Translations under genes and position numbers: made by a program | The notes under the pieces: generated by a model | What the model was told of the DNA's origin: nothing | Databases searched by the model: none | Seen by the model: only the letters and a program-made list of their open reading frames with translations | Shown: piece by piece, positions 43,852 to 53,648 of the stretch | Layout of the letters: the number at the start of each line of letters is the position of its first letter | Numbering within the stretch: the first letter of the stretch is position 1 | DNA from: Pseudothioclava nitratireducens | Lineage (GTDB): Bacteria; Pseudomonadota; Alphaproteobacteria; Rhodobacterales; Rhodobacteraceae | Direction of reading: 5' to 3' | NCBI RefSeq assembly: GCF_029210495.1 | Contig: NZ_JARGDK010000001.1 | Location: forward strand, 393,932-457,931 | DNA: 64,000 nt

Positions 43852-44394
43852 ATGAACAACTCGCGCAAGACCGTGAAGGATTACATCCGCACAATCGCCG
43901 ACTTCCCGCATGAGGGCATCATGTTCCGCGATGTGACCACGCTCTTCGCGGATGCGCGGGGCTTTCGCATGGCCATCGACCAGATGCTGCATCCGTGGGC
44001 CGGGCAACAGATCGACAAGATCGTGGGGCTGGAGGCGCGGGGCTTCATCTTGGGCGGGGCCATCGCGCACCAGCTCTCGAAGGGGTTTGTGCCGGTGCGC
44101 AAGAAGGGCAAGTTGCCCGGTCAGACGATTTCGCAGGCCTACAAGCTCGAATATGGCGAGGCGGTGATGGAGATGCACGAAGACGCCATCGCGCCGGGCG
44201 AGAAGGTCCTGATTGTCGACGATCTCTTGGCCACGGGCGGCACCTGCGAGGCGGGGATCAAGCTGATCGAGCGGCTGGGCGGCGAGATCGTCGGCTGTTC
44301 GTTCATCGTTGACCTGCCGGAACTCGGCGGGCGCAAGCTGCTGGAAGGGCTAGGCATGGATGTCAGCGTGCTGTGCGAATTCGAGGGAGCATGA
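43852..44394 (+). CDS. apt: Adenine phosphoribosyltransferase
   Basis: A 180-residue cytosolic enzyme that converts adenine and PRPP to AMP. The PRPP loop is [13 protein letters not shown] at about residues 118-130; the hallmark [15 protein letters not shown] is near the start and [11 protein letters not shown] follows. The length is standard. Together with mtnP it forms a logical adenine-salvage pair within a coupled operon, closed by a terminator. Confidence 0.96.
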   Translation: MNNSRKTVKDYIRTIADFPHEGIMFRDVTTLFADARGFRMAIDQMLHPWAGQQIDKIVGLEARGFILGGAIAHQLSKGFVPVRKKGKLPGQTISQAYKLEYGEAVMEMHEDAIAPGEKVLIVDDLLATGGTCEAGIKLIERLGGEIVGCSFIVDLPELGGRKLLEGLGMDVSVLCEFEGA

Positions 44395-44496
44395 GCCGGG
44401 TTTCCGAGTGCCGCTAACGGTTTCTTCACGCGAATCGGGCCATTCTGCACGGGCCTGATGGTTCGGCTGCTTGCAAACACGTGAACCAAAAGTGCC

Positions 44497-44528
44497 GCGC
44501 CCCACCGCCCCCCGGTGGGGCGCTTTTC
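44497..44528. terminator. Terminator after apt
   Basis: GCGCCCCACCG (44497-44507) pairs with CGGTGGGGCGC (44513-44523) around a C5 loop, followed by TTTTCATTTT. It lies immediately before the stop codon of the convergent GlcD-like gene. Confidence 0.88.
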
Positions 44529-45948
44529 ATTTTCCCTCCGCGCGCAGCACGACGCCCGGATTAAGTATCCCCTTCGGATCGAGCGCCGCCTTGATCGCCC
44601 GCATCATCGCCAGCTTCGCGGGATCGGAATAGGTCTCAAGATCACCGACCTTCAACCGCCCGACCCCGTGCTCGGCGGAAACCGATCCTTCAAAACGCTG
44701 GACCAGCAAATCATGCACCGCGCGTTTAACCGCATCGCGCTGGTTTTCATAGGCATCGCGCGTCCGGCCTTTCGCGGGAAAGACGTTGAAGTGCAGGTTT
44801 CCGTCACCGACATGCCCGAAGCAGTTGATCCGGTAGTCGCCCATCCCCTCCAGCATCGCGCGCGCCGAGGCAATAAACGTGGCGATCGAGGACACTGGCA
44901 CAGAAATATCATGGCTCGAGATCGCGCCGATCCGGCGGTTGGCAAGCGGGAGGCTCTCACGGAGCGTCCAGAAAGCCGCCCTCTGAGCCTCGGATTGCGC
45001 AATCACGGCATCAGACACACGCTCGCCCGCAGCTTCATAGAGATCGGCAAAGGCCTCTTGCGCCGACACTCCCGCAGGCAGCCCCAACTCGATCAACACC
45101 ATCCAGTCAGGGTCCTCCGCAAAGGGGAACTGAACCTCGGGGCCAACCTCGCGCAGGAAGGAAAGCCCCTGTTTCGCGATCAGTTCAAACGCCGAGATAC
45201 AGCCCGCCAAGCGCCCCTGCGCCAGCCCCAAAAGCTCCACCGCAGCGTCGGGTGAAGGCACGGCGAAAATCGCGGCGCCCTCTTCGACCGGCGGCACCAC
45301 GAGCTTCAGGCTCGCCGCCGTGATGATGCCAAGGCTCCCCTCGGAGCCGATCATCAGGTCGCGCAGATCGTAACCGGTATTGTCCTTGTGCAGCCGCGAC
45401 AGGCCATTCCAAATCGTGCCATCGGCCAGTACCACCTCCAGCCCCAGACAAAGCGCCCGCGCATTTCCATAGCGCAGCACGTTCACCCCGCCCGCATTGG
45501 TCGCCAGACAGCCTCCGATCTGCGCGCTGCCCTGACTGGCCAGCGTCAGGGGAAAACGCCGCCCGACACTATCAGCCGCCTCATGCACCGCTTGCAGCGT
45601 CATACCCGCTTCGACCACGATTGCATCGGCATCAAGCGCCCGCACCGCCGTCATCCGCTCAAGCGACAAGATCAGTGGCGCGAGGTCTTCGGCAACCTGC
45701 CCGCTGACGAGCCCGGTCCCGCCCCCGTAAGGCAGCACCGCGACACCCTCCGCGTGGCAGACCCGCAACAGCGCAGAGACCTCCGCCGTCGAGCGCGGCT
45801 TGGCAAGGTAGCCGCCCTGCCCCGTGAACCGGCCGCGCGGCTCTTCGAGATAGCGGGGCTCCGGCGCGCCAAGCCACAGGTCGGGCAAAGCCGCCCGCAA
45901 CCGTTCCGCAAAAGCCTGATCCGCTGCGCGCAAAGCCATCCCCTTCAT
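44527..45948 (-). CDS. FAD-linked oxidase, GlcD/D-2-hydroxyacid dehydrogenase type
   Basis: A 473-residue flavoprotein of the VAO family. The FAD-binding region has VLPYGGGTGLVSGQ, IGGCLATNAGG and DLMIGSEGSLGIIT. The C-terminal cap ends in the usual EHGVGRLK and DPKGILNPG. Such enzymes oxidise D-lactate, glycolate or D-2-hydroxyglutarate. ATG 45948 was chosen; a TTG directly before it and an ATG nine bases on are alternatives. No GlcE/GlcF partner genes are adjacent, so it is likely a stand-alone dehydrogenase. Confidence 0.88.
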   Translation of the reverse strand: MKGMALRAADQAFAERLRAALPDLWLGAPEPRYLEEPRGRFTGQGGYLAKPRSTAEVSALLRVCHAEGVAVLPYGGGTGLVSGQVAEDLAPLILSLERMTAVRALDADAIVVEAGMTLQAVHEAADSVGRRFPLTLASQGSAQIGGCLATNAGGVNVLRYGNARALCLGLEVVLADGTIWNGLSRLHKDNTGYDLRDLMIGSEGSLGIITAASLKLVVPPVEEGAAIFAVPSPDAAVELLGLAQGRLAGCISAFELIAKQGLSFLREVGPEVQFPFAEDPDWMVLIELGLPAGVSAQEAFADLYEAAGERVSDAVIAQSEAQRAAFWTLRESLPLANRRIGAISSHDISVPVSSIATFIASARAMLEGMGDYRINCFGHVGDGNLHFNVFPAKGRTRDAYENQRDAVKRAVHDLLVQRFEGSVSAEHGVGRLKVGDLETYSDPAKLAMMRAIKAALDPKGILNPGVVLRAEGK

Positions 45949-46002
45949 CAAACTCCAACTACTCCGGGGGTGAGGCCCATCGGGCCGAGGAGGCAGCGCC
46001 CC

Positions 46003-46587
46003 CTATCCGACATCCGTCCGGCCCCGCCGATCATTGCGCAGATTGGCATAGAGAACATGGTTCCGCCACCGCCCGTTGATCTGCAGATAGCTCTGCGCGA
46101 CGCCCTCATATTTGAAGCCGCATTTCTCCAGCACCCCGCGCGAGGCAAGGTTCTCGGGCAGGCATGCGGCCTCCAGTCGGCTCAGATCCAGCGTGGTGAA
46201 AGCGAAGTGCACGACCGCCTCCAGCGCCTCGCGCATGAAGCCTTGCCGGGCATAGCGCGCCCCGATCCAGTAGCCAAGCGTCCCCGCCTGCGCTGGCCCG
46301 CGCCGGATATTGTCGAGCGTGATCGCGCCCAGCACCCGCGCATCCTGCCGCCGGATCAGGAAAAACGGCACCGCCGTCCCCGCCCCTTCGGCGCGCGTCG
46401 CCCAGTAGACCCGGTTGGTGAACGCCTTACGGCCCAGATGATCGTAAGACCAGCTCGGCTCCCATTGTGTCAGGAAATCGCGGCTTTCCTCGCGCAGATG
46501 CGCCCAGTCGGTATAGTCGGAATGCATCGGCAGCCGGAGCGTCATCCGTTCCGTCTCGATCTTGGGCTTCCGACGACGGCTGAGCAT
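46003..46587 (-). CDS. GNAT family N-acetyltransferase (RimJ-like)
   Basis: A 194-residue acetyltransferase of the RimJ/RimL group, which acetylates N-termini or amino sugars. ETERMTLRLP at the start, GTLGYWIGARYARQGFMREAL as the CoA region and ENLASRGVLEKCGFKYEG are typical. Its ATG overlaps the stop of the M16 peptidase gene (ATGA, 46584-46587), so translation is coupled. Confidence 0.88.
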   Translation of the reverse strand: MLSRRRKPKIETERMTLRLPMHSDYTDWAHLREESRDFLTQWEPSWSYDHLGRKAFTNRVYWATRAEGAGTAVPFFLIRRQDARVLGAITLDNIRRGPAQAGTLGYWIGARYARQGFMREALEAVVHFAFTTLDLSRLEAACLPENLASRGVLEKCGFKYEGVAQSYLQINGRWRNHVLYANLRNDRRGRTDVG

Positions 46588-47846
46588 CAGGCGGCCAGCC
46601 TCCGGCGCAACTCCCCGAGTTCGGGCGCGGCGGACACCGGCCCGTAAAGTGCCAGCGCCGAACGACCCTCACCCGCCAGACGCCCGGCAAAATCGCGGAC
46701 CTTGTCGCGGGTGACGGCGTCGATCTTCTCGGCGCTTTCCTCGATGCCGGGTACGCGGCCCCAGATCGCCAGATTGCGCGCCATGCGCTCGGCCCGGCCC
46801 GAGGCGGATTCCAGCCCCATCAGCATCCCCGCCTTCATCTGCGCACGAGCACGGGCGACTTCGGCCTCGCTCATGTCGTCGGCGGCGCGCTTCAGCTCGT
46901 CGATGGTCAGGCCCGCAAGCGCGCCGATCTCCTCGGCGGAGGTGCCGGCATAAACCGTGATCATGCCGGTGTCCTCATAGGCCCCCGCCTGCGCGAAGAT
47001 CGTGTAGCACAGGCCCCGCTCTTCGCGGATCTTCTGGAACAGCCGCGAGGACATGCCGCCGCCCAGCGCGGTCGTGTAGACCTGCGCGGTATAGAGGTCC
47101 TGATTGGCATAGGCCGGCCCCTCGAGACCAAGCGCAAAATGCGCCTGTTCGAGTTGCTTGATCTCCCGCCGCTCGCGGCCCTGCCACGTCGCGGATTGCG
47201 AGCCGGGCACGATGACGCGGGACAGGTGGCCGAAGATCTGCTCGGCCGCGCGCACGATCTGATCGTGATCGACCGCCCCCGCCGCCGACAGGATCATCTC
47301 GTTCGGGCCATAATGCTCGGACACGAAGCCCGAGAGATCGGGGCGGCCAAAGCTTGCGACCTTCTCCGCCGGGCCGAGGATCGTGCGGCCCATCGCCTGA
47401 TCGGGATAGGCGGCCTCTTGCAGCCAGTCGAAGATGATATCGTCGGGCGTGTCCATCGACTGCCCGATCTCTTGCAGGATCACATGGCGCTCGACCTCGA
47501 TCTCGCGTGGATCGAAGACCGGATTGAGCACGATATCCGAAATCACGTCGAGCGCGAGCGGCACGTCCTCGGCCAGCACCCGCGCGTAATAGGCGGTCAT
47601 TTCGCGCGAGGTATAGGCGTTGATATAGCCGCCGACATCCTCGATCGACTCGGCGATTTGCAGCGCCGAGCGCGTCTTGGTGCCCTTGAACGCCATATGC
47701 TCAAGAAAATGCGCGATGCCGTTCTGTTCGAGCCGCTCATGGCGCCCGCCCGCGGTCACCCAGATTCCGATGGTCGCCGAGGCCAGCCCCGGCATGTTTT
47801 CCGTCACGACCCGGAGGCCGTTCGGCAGCGTCGTCAGTTCGATCAC
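46587..47846 (-). CDS. M16 family zinc metallopeptidase
   Basis: A 419-residue pitrilysin-type peptidase of the mitochondrial-processing-peptidase class. The inverted zinc motif HFLEH is at residues 46-50, with a third ligand Glu about 76 residues later. The C-terminal domain has the substrate-clamp RLFQKIREERGLCYTI. Homologues process or degrade peptides; the bacterial role is unsettled. Its start overlaps the thrC stop by four bases, and its end overlaps the GNAT gene. Confidence 0.93.
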   Translation of the reverse strand: MIELTTLPNGLRVVTENMPGLASATIGIWVTAGGRHERLEQNGIAHFLEHMAFKGTKTRSALQIAESIEDVGGYINAYTSREMTAYYARVLAEDVPLALDVISDIVLNPVFDPREIEVERHVILQEIGQSMDTPDDIIFDWLQEAAYPDQAMGRTILGPAEKVASFGRPDLSGFVSEHYGPNEMILSAAGAVDHDQIVRAAEQIFGHLSRVIVPGSQSATWQGRERREIKQLEQAHFALGLEGPAYANQDLYTAQVYTTALGGGMSSRLFQKIREERGLCYTIFAQAGAYEDTGMITVYAGTSAEEIGALAGLTIDELKRAADDMSEAEVARARAQMKAGMLMGLESASGRAERMARNLAIWGRVPGIEESAEKIDAVTRDKVRDFAGRLAGEGRSALALYGPVSAAPELGELRRRLAA

Positions 47847-49234
47847 GCGCGGCGCCTCTCGGTGATGAGCGCTTCAAGCGCGGCGAGGTCATTGGGAACG
47901 CGGGTCACGCGCTCGGAGCGCTCGAACAGGTCCGCCATGCGCGGGGGCAGCGGCGGACGGATGCCCGTTGCGGCCTCGACGGCGTCGGGGAACTTGGCCG
48001 GATGCGCCGTGGCAAGCGTCACCATCGGGGTGGCGCCCGAGACATGGGCATGGCCCACGCGCACGCCCACCGCCGAGTGCGGGCAGAGAAGCTCGCCCGA
48101 GCGTGCCAGTTCCTCGGTGATGGTCAGGCTGGTCTCTTGCTCGGAGACGCGGCCCGAAGCGTAGATCTCGCGCAGGGCTTCGAGCGCGCCTTGGCTTACC
48201 GCGAAGCCGCCCTTGGCCTTCATCTCGTCCATGAGTTGCGCAACGGCCTTGCCATCCTTGCCATAGGCCCAGAACAGCGCGCGCTCAAAATTGGAGCTGA
48301 TCTGGATATCCATCGACGGGCTGATCGAGGGCTTTACGCCGTCCATCTCATAGCGGCCCGTCGTCAGGCAGCGATGCAGGATGTCGTTCTGGTTGGTCGC
48401 GATCACCAGTTGTTCGATCGGCAGGCCCATTTCACGCGCGATGAAGCCCGCGAAGATGTCGCCGAAATTGCCGGTCGGCACAGTGAAGCTGATCTTGCGA
48501 TGCGGAGCGCCAAGCGCCACGGCGGCGGTGAAGTAATAGACCACCTGCGCCAGAACCCGCGCCCAGTTGATCGAGTTCACCCCGGCAAGCCCCACCTCAT
48601 CGCGGAACTCGAAATGGTTGAACATGTCTTTGAGGCGGCCCTGACAATCGTCGAAATCACCGTCGAGCGCGAGCGCGTGGACATTCGCCTCGGAGGGCGT
48701 GGTCATCTGGCGGCGCTGCACTTCGGACACACGGCCATGCGGGAAGAGGATGAACACGTCCACATTGTCGAGCCCGCGGAAGGCCTCGATCGCCGCCGAG
48801 CCGGTATCGCCCGAGGTGGCCCCGACGATGGTGATCTTACGGCCCTGCTTTTCCAGTTCGATCTGGAAGAGTTGGCCGATGACCTGCATCGCGAAATCCT
48901 TGAAGGCGAGCGTCGGCCCGTGGAACAGTTCCAGCAGGAAATGCCCCGGCGCAAGCTGCACCAGGGGCGCCCGCGCGACATGGCCAAAGCCCGCATAGGC
49001 GCGGGCAATGGCGCCCTTGAGTTCGTCGTCGCTGAAGCTCTCGCCGCAGAACGGTTTCATCACGCGGAACGCGACCTCTTCGTAGGACAGACCCGCCAGC
49101 GCCGCGATCTCATCCGCGCTCATCTGCGGCACGCTCTCGGGGACGTAAAGCCCCCCGTCGCGGGCCAGCCCGGTCAGCATTGCCTCGGAGAAGGTCAGGA
49201 CGGGGGCCGCCCCCCGCGTCGAGATATAGCGCAT
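47843..49234 (-). CDS. thrC: Threonine synthase
   Basis: A 463-residue PLP enzyme that turns O-phosphohomoserine into threonine. It has MRYISTRG at the start, the PLP lysine in FHGPTLAFKDFAMQ, and the phosphate loop VGATSGDTGSAAI. ATG 49234 was preferred because GAGGA lies upstream and because residues before it have no family character. It starts 12 bases after the surf1 stop and is followed by coupled M16 and GNAT genes, so the cytochrome oxidase block probably reads into it. Confidence 0.96.
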   Translation of the reverse strand: MRYISTRGAAPVLTFSEAMLTGLARDGGLYVPESVPQMSADEIAALAGLSYEEVAFRVMKPFCGESFSDDELKGAIARAYAGFGHVARAPLVQLAPGHFLLELFHGPTLAFKDFAMQVIGQLFQIELEKQGRKITIVGATSGDTGSAAIEAFRGLDNVDVFILFPHGRVSEVQRRQMTTPSEANVHALALDGDFDDCQGRLKDMFNHFEFRDEVGLAGVNSINWARVLAQVVYYFTAAVALGAPHRKISFTVPTGNFGDIFAGFIAREMGLPIEQLVIATNQNDILHRCLTTGRYEMDGVKPSISPSMDIQISSNFERALFWAYGKDGKAVAQLMDEMKAKGGFAVSQGALEALREIYASGRVSEQETSLTITEELARSGELLCPHSAVGVRVGHAHVSGATPMVTLATAHPAKFPDAVEAATGIRPPLPPRMADLFERSERVTRVPNDLAALEALITERRRA

Positions 49235-49245
49235 CGCAATCGTCC

Positions 49246-49923
49246 TCAGATCTGTTGCCGCCTGATACGCCACAACAGGAACGCTGTCATCCCCGCCCAG
49301 ACAATTGCCAGCGAAAACCACGTGATTGCATAGTTCATGTGGTCATTCGGGATGCCGGAGATGGTGACGGGCTGCGGACCGATGCCCTGCGCGTCGCCCT
49401 CGACGCGGGACGCCACGACGAGGATCGGCTCTGTCCCCAGATGCGCGGCCATGCGCGGCACGTCGCGGGCGAACCAGATCCCGGCGTTCAGGTCCGGCTC
49501 CGGCGTGAAGCTCTCGACTTCTTCGGGCCAGTGCAAGTTTCCGGTCACGATCAGCGCCGTCGCAGGCCGGGCGTCGCGCCGGGCCGCTTCGGGCAGGAAG
49601 CCGCGATCGACGAGAATGCGCCGTCCCTCGCCGGTCTCGAAGGCCGCGATGACCTGATAGCCTGCGCCCACGCCCTTTTGCCCCGAGAGCACGAGGATCT
49701 CTTCGCCGGTCGTCGCGCCCGCCACCTGCACCGGCACGTATTTCGACGACTCTGAGCTTGCGCCCTCGGACGGCAGTTCCTGAACCGCACCCGCAATCTG
49801 CGCCTCGATCTGCGCGAGCATCTGCTCTTTCCAGTCAAGTCGGCGCAATTGCCAGAAGCCGAGGCTCATCAGGATGGCGATACCGCCAACGCCGAGGATC
49901 AAAGGAAATATGTAACGGGTCAT
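49246..49923 (-). CDS. surf1: SURF1 family cytochrome oxidase assembly protein
   Basis: A 225-residue membrane protein needed for correct heme a insertion into oxidase subunit I. TM1 is at residues about 5-24, TM2 at about 200-220, with a large periplasmic domain between (GFWQLRRLDWKE, VDRGFLPEAAR, NYAITWFSLA). ATG 49923 has AGAGG upstream; a TTG 12 bases earlier is unlikely. It lies downstream of ctaE. Confidence 0.93.
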   Translation of the reverse strand: MTRYIFPLILGVGGIAILMSLGFWQLRRLDWKEQMLAQIEAQIAGAVQELPSEGASSESSKYVPVQVAGATTGEEILVLSGQKGVGAGYQVIAAFETGEGRRILVDRGFLPEAARRDARPATALIVTGNLHWPEEVESFTPEPDLNAGIWFARDVPRMAAHLGTEPILVVASRVEGDAQGIGPQPVTISGIPNDHMNYAITWFSLAIVWAGMTAFLLWRIRRQQI

Positions 49924-50005
49924 GTAACCTCTCAAAAGGATCGGCGCGAGGGTTGCCCCCCGCGCCGCATCGCACGTTATCCGTCAGATCGGCCTGGGGT
50001 GCGGC

Positions 50006-50806
50006 TTACGCGCCCCAGATATAGATCGAAGCGAAGAGGAACAGCCAGACCACATCGACGAAGTGCCAGTACCAGGCCGCGGCCTCGAAGCCGACATGCT
50101 GCTCAGGCGTGAAGTGGCCCTTCATGACGCGGATCAGACAGACCAGCAGGAAGATCGTCCCGATAATCACGTGCATACCGTGGAAGCCCGTCGCCATGAA
50201 GAAGTTTGCGCCGTAGATGTTGCCTGCGAGGCCGAAGGCCGCGTGGCTGTATTCGTAGGCCTGGAAGAAGGTAAAGAGCGCACCCAGAAGCACCGTGAGG
50301 ATCAGACCGTTGCGCACATCCTGACGGTTGTTTTCATGGACCAGCGCGTGGTGCGCCCAGGTCAGCGTGACGCCCGACAGGAGCAGGATCACGGTGTTGA
50401 TCAGCGGCAGGTGCCACGGGTCGAAGGTCACGATGCCTTCGGGGGGCCAGACGCCATCAATCGCAGGGCTTTGCGGACCCATCGGATACATGGCGTGCTT
50501 GAAGAAGCTCCAGAACCAGGCTGCGAAGAACATCACCTCGGACATGATGAAGAGCATGAAGCCATAGCGCAGGCCGATCCGCACCACCGGGGTGTGATCG
50601 CCGATCTCGCCTTCATTCACGACATCCGCCCACCAGCCATACATGCAGTAGAGCACGAGCAGCAGACCCGCGAAGAAGATGAACGGCGTGATATCCGCCA
50701 TCCACATGACCGCGCCGAAGAGCATGACGAACGCGCCAACCGCGCTGAGCATCGGCCAGATCGAGGGGGGAAGGATGTGGTAGTCGTGGTTCTTAGCGTG
50801 CGCCAT
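50006..50806 (-). CDS. ctaE: Cytochrome c oxidase subunit III
   Basis: A 266-residue integral membrane protein with seven helices. [15 protein letters not shown] at the start and [20 protein letters not shown] at the end are characteristic, as are [10 protein letters not shown] and [13 protein letters not shown]. It stabilises the proton-pumping core of the aa3 oxidase. AGGAACC lies upstream of the ATG. Confidence 0.96.
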   Translation of the reverse strand: MAHAKNHDYHILPPSIWPMLSAVGAFVMLFGAVMWMADITPFIFFAGLLLVLYCMYGWWADVVNEGEIGDHTPVVRIGLRYGFMLFIMSEVMFFAAWFWSFFKHAMYPMGPQSPAIDGVWPPEGIVTFDPWHLPLINTVILLLSGVTLTWAHHALVHENNRQDVRNGLILTVLLGALFTFFQAYEYSHAAFGLAGNIYGANFFMATGFHGMHVIIGTIFLLVCLIRVMKGHFTPEQHVGFEAAAWYWHFVDVVWLFLFASIYIWGA

Positions 50807-50826
50807 TTTTATGGTTCCTGTTGGCC

Positions 50827-51405
50827 TCAGTTGACGGGGGCCGTCTCAGCTGGGCCAAGCGCGGCCTGCTGTTCGGGCAAATCGGTTTCGAAGAAGGTGT
50901 AGGACAGCGTGATCTCGCGGATATGACCCGCGTCACGATCTTCTACGAGTTCGGGATCGACATAGAACGAGACCGGCATCTCCACCCGCTCGCCGGGCTG
51001 GAGCACCTGCTCGGTGAAGCAGAAGCATTCGATCTTGTCGAAGAAGCCGCCCGCGAGGTCGGGGGCGACGTTGTAGCTTGCAGTGCCTGCGACAACGCGG
51101 TCGGTCGGGTTGTAGGCCTCGTAATAGGCCAGCCCGGTTTCGCCGATCCGCATCTTCATCTCATGCTGCATCGGCTTGAACTTCCACGGCATGTCGCGCG
51201 CGACATTGGCGACGAAGCGCACGGTCACCTCTTCGTCGAGGATCACGTCGGAGCCCGCGTCCGAGACCTGAGTCGTCCCGCCGAAACCGGTCGTGCGGCA
51301 GAACCAGTCATAAAACGGCACGGCGGCCCAAGCCCCTGCGCCCATAAAGAGGATCAGGGCGACGAGCCTGACGACAACCTTGGTATTTGCGTTCTGCGCG
51401 CTCAT
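50827..51405 (-). CDS. ctaG: Cytochrome c oxidase assembly protein CtaG (Cox11)
   Basis: A 192-residue copper chaperone that delivers copper to the CuB site. It has a TM anchor (about residues 9-31), [17 protein letters not shown], and the copper-binding pair CFCF at about residues 129-132. Its ATG overlaps the stop of the small gene before it by four bases. It lies 20 bases before ctaE. Confidence 0.95.
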   Translation of the reverse strand: MSAQNANTKVVVRLVALILFMGAGAWAAVPFYDWFCRTTGFGGTTQVSDAGSDVILDEEVTVRFVANVARDMPWKFKPMQHEMKMRIGETGLAYYEAYNPTDRVVAGTASYNVAPDLAGGFFDKIECFCFTEQVLQPGERVEMPVSFYVDPELVEDRDAGHIREITLSYTFFETDLPEQQAALGPAETAPVN

Positions 51406-51644
51406 TGGGTGCCTCCGACGGGGGCGCCGGGCGCGACTTTTTGCGGGCGGGCCTCGACCGGCTCGCTGGCCGGCAGCGCCGAGACGCGCGGCTGGTGATC
51501 GAAGGCTTCCATCTTGGAGCCGCCTTGCACCTTGACCACGGTCAGGCCGAAGACGAGGGCCACGAAGCCGATCAGCACGACGCCCAGCCCCATATTCCGG
51601 GAGAAACGGCGCTTATGCATGTCGCTGTCACGGGTGATTGCCAT
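51402..51644 (-). CDS. Small membrane protein in the cytochrome oxidase cluster
   Basis: An 80-residue protein with one membrane helix (about residues 19-39) and a Pro-rich periplasmic tail. It lies between ctaB (one base away) and ctaG (four-base overlap), a position where other Alphaproteobacteria also carry a small unnamed gene. A role in oxidase assembly is likely from context only. ATG 51644 is the only start with family-like length. Confidence 0.75.
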   Translation of the reverse strand: MAITRDSDMHKRRFSRNMGLGVVLIGFVALVFGLTVVKVQGGSKMEAFDHQPRVSALPASEPVEARPQKVAPGAPVGGTQ

Positions 51645-51645
51645 C

Positions 51646-52578
51646 TTACCAGCCCCCGAGTCCGAAGTGACGCAGAGCCGCCTCGACCAGAAGCGCGAGG
51701 AAATGGCCGAAGAGATAGAGCAGCGAGAAGTAGAAGTAGCGCTTCTCGAAACGGTAGGTCTCCTCCTGCGCGGTCTCTTCGGTGCGGCGCAGGATCGTCC
51801 AGCCGCCCTTGATGAAGAGCGCGTTGAGCACCAGTGCCGTCGCCAGGTAGACCGGCCCGCCGATCGAGGTGAAGGCCGTGCCGATCGCCACCGGAGCAAG
51901 GATCAGCGTGTAGGCGAAGATTTGTTTGCGCGTCGCGCGGCGACCATGGGTCACGGTCAGCATCGGCACGCCCGCGTTCGAGTAGTCGTCCTTCATGAAC
52001 AGCGCCAGCGACCAGAAGTGCGGAGGCGTCCAAAGAAAGATGATCGCGAACATGGCCACCGACTCGAGGCTGATGCCTCCGGTCGCGACCGCCCAGCCGA
52101 TCATCGGAGGGAAGGCGCCCGCGGCACCGCCGATCACGATGTTCTGCGGCGTCGAGCGCTTGAGCCACATCGTGTAGACCACGGCGTAGAAGAAGATGGT
52201 GAAGGCGAGGAACAGCCCCGAGAAGAGGTTCGAGGCGAGCGCCAGCATCACGCAGGAAATCCCCGCCAACGCGAGACCGAAGCCCAGCGCCTCGCCCTCG
52301 GTGACGCGGCCCGCCGGGATCGGGCGGCCCTTGGTGCGGCGCATCACGCGGTCGATATCGGCATCATACCACATATTCAGCGCACCCGACGCCCCGCCCC
52401 CCAGCGCGATAAAGAGAATCGCCACAAAGCCGACGAAGGGGTGCACCGGGTTCGGCGCAACCAGAAGGCCGACCATCGCGGTGAAGACGACAAGCGACAT
52501 GACACGCGGCTTCAGAAGCGCGACGAAATCGCCGAACTGCGCTTCCTTGCTGTGATCGAGATAGCCGATATCGCTCAT
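51646..52578 (-). CDS. ctaB: Protoheme IX farnesyltransferase
   Basis: A 310-residue membrane prenyltransferase (heme O synthase) of the UbiA superfamily. The first Asp-rich motif is [21 protein letters not shown] by key positions N, D, D and R. The second is a basic loop near the middle ([12 protein letters not shown]). About nine hydrophobic helices are present. GGAGG lies six bases before ATG 52578. It supplies heme O for heme A synthesis and lies 25 bases after ctaC. Confidence 0.96.
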   Translation of the reverse strand: MSDIGYLDHSKEAQFGDFVALLKPRVMSLVVFTAMVGLLVAPNPVHPFVGFVAILFIALGGGASGALNMWYDADIDRVMRRTKGRPIPAGRVTEGEALGFGLALAGISCVMLALASNLFSGLFLAFTIFFYAVVYTMWLKRSTPQNIVIGGAAGAFPPMIGWAVATGGISLESVAMFAIIFLWTPPHFWSLALFMKDDYSNAGVPMLTVTHGRRATRKQIFAYTLILAPVAIGTAFTSIGGPVYLATALVLNALFIKGGWTILRRTEETAQEETYRFEKRYFYFSLLYLFGHFLALLVEAALRHFGLGGW

Positions 52579-52603
52579 GTCGGTCCTCCGCGTGTGGGCC
52601 GCC

Positions 52604-53470
52604 TCAGTTCGAGGCGACCTTCACGGTTTCTTCGGTTTCGACAGCGGCAAAGCCGTTCTGCGCGCGGGCAACCCAGTCGGCATAGACTTCGTCCGAGACG
52701 ACTTTGACAACGATCGGCATGTAGGCGTGCGCCTGACCGCAAAGCTCCGAGCACTGGCCGAAGTAGACGCCTTCCTTGTCGGCATTGAACCACAGTTGTG
52801 CGGTGCGGCCCGGAACGGCGTCCTGCTTCACGGCAAAGGCCGGGATGGTCCAGCTATGGATCACGTCCGCGGCGGTCACGTTCATCACGACGGTCTTGTT
52901 GACCGGCACGACGACCGCGTTATCGGCTGCCAGCAGGTATTCGTCCTCGGCATAGCCGTGATCGGCCAGCTCTTCCTTGGCGAGCATCAGCGCGTCGAAG
53001 GCGATGCCTTCTTCCGGATACTCATAGCCCCAGTACCACTGGTAACCGGTCACCTTGATCGTGAGATCCGCCGCAGGCATCTCCTGCTGCTTCCACAGCG
53101 CCGGCAGCGAGAACGAGCCGACGACAACGAGAATCACGATCGGGATGAAGGTCCACGCGATCTCGAGCGGCGAATTGTGCGTAAAGCGCGACGGCACTTT
53201 GTTCGTGCGCGAGTTGTAGCGCAGCATCACGTAAAACAGCAGCCCGAAGACAAAGAGCGTGATGATGGTGATGATCCAGAGGAGCATCCCGTCGAGCCAT
53301 TGCTGCTCATGGGCGAGTTCCGACGATGCCGGCTGGAAGCCAAGCCCTTCGGGTACCGGCTTGCCGATCACCGGAAGCCCTTTGATCATGTCCTGAGCCT
53401 GAACTTGCCCCGCAATGACAAGCGACGTGAAAGCGGCCGCGGTGCCGCGGCAGAGTTTCGCAAAGCGCAT
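52604..53470 (-). CDS. ctaC: Cytochrome c oxidase subunit II
   Basis: A 288-residue precursor. A signal peptide (to about residue 26) precedes two membrane helices and the periplasmic CuA domain with the ligand set C-x3-C-x3-H-x2-M in [13 protein letters not shown], plus an upstream [11 protein letters not shown] 53470 follows GGGAA. It receives electrons from cytochrome c. It is the first gene of the cluster; subunit I (ctaD) is not in this window. Confidence 0.96.
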   Translation of the reverse strand: MRFAKLCRGTAAAFTSLVIAGQVQAQDMIKGLPVIGKPVPEGLGFQPASSELAHEQQWLDGMLLWIITIITLFVFGLLFYVMLRYNSRTNKVPSRFTHNSPLEIAWTFIPIVILVVVGSFSLPALWKQQEMPAADLTIKVTGYQWYWGYEYPEEGIAFDALMLAKEELADHGYAEDEYLLAADNAVVVPVNKTVVMNVTAADVIHSWTIPAFAVKQDAVPGRTAQLWFNADKEGVYFGQCSELCGQAHAYMPIVVKVVSDEVYADWVARAQNGFAAVETEETVKVASN

Positions 53471-53648
53471 TCGTAATTTCCCGTTCCCTGAAGCGGCTCT
53501 CCCTGCCGCCCAACGCAAATCCGACGCGTCCCTTCGTCGAACCCCGTTGAATGTATGTATTTTAAAATCATATTAGGTTGGGTCCGACAAGCAAAAGCTG
53601 CGACAACCTGTCGCTTTTTGTGCCGGCAAGCCCCGCAAAGGAGAGACG

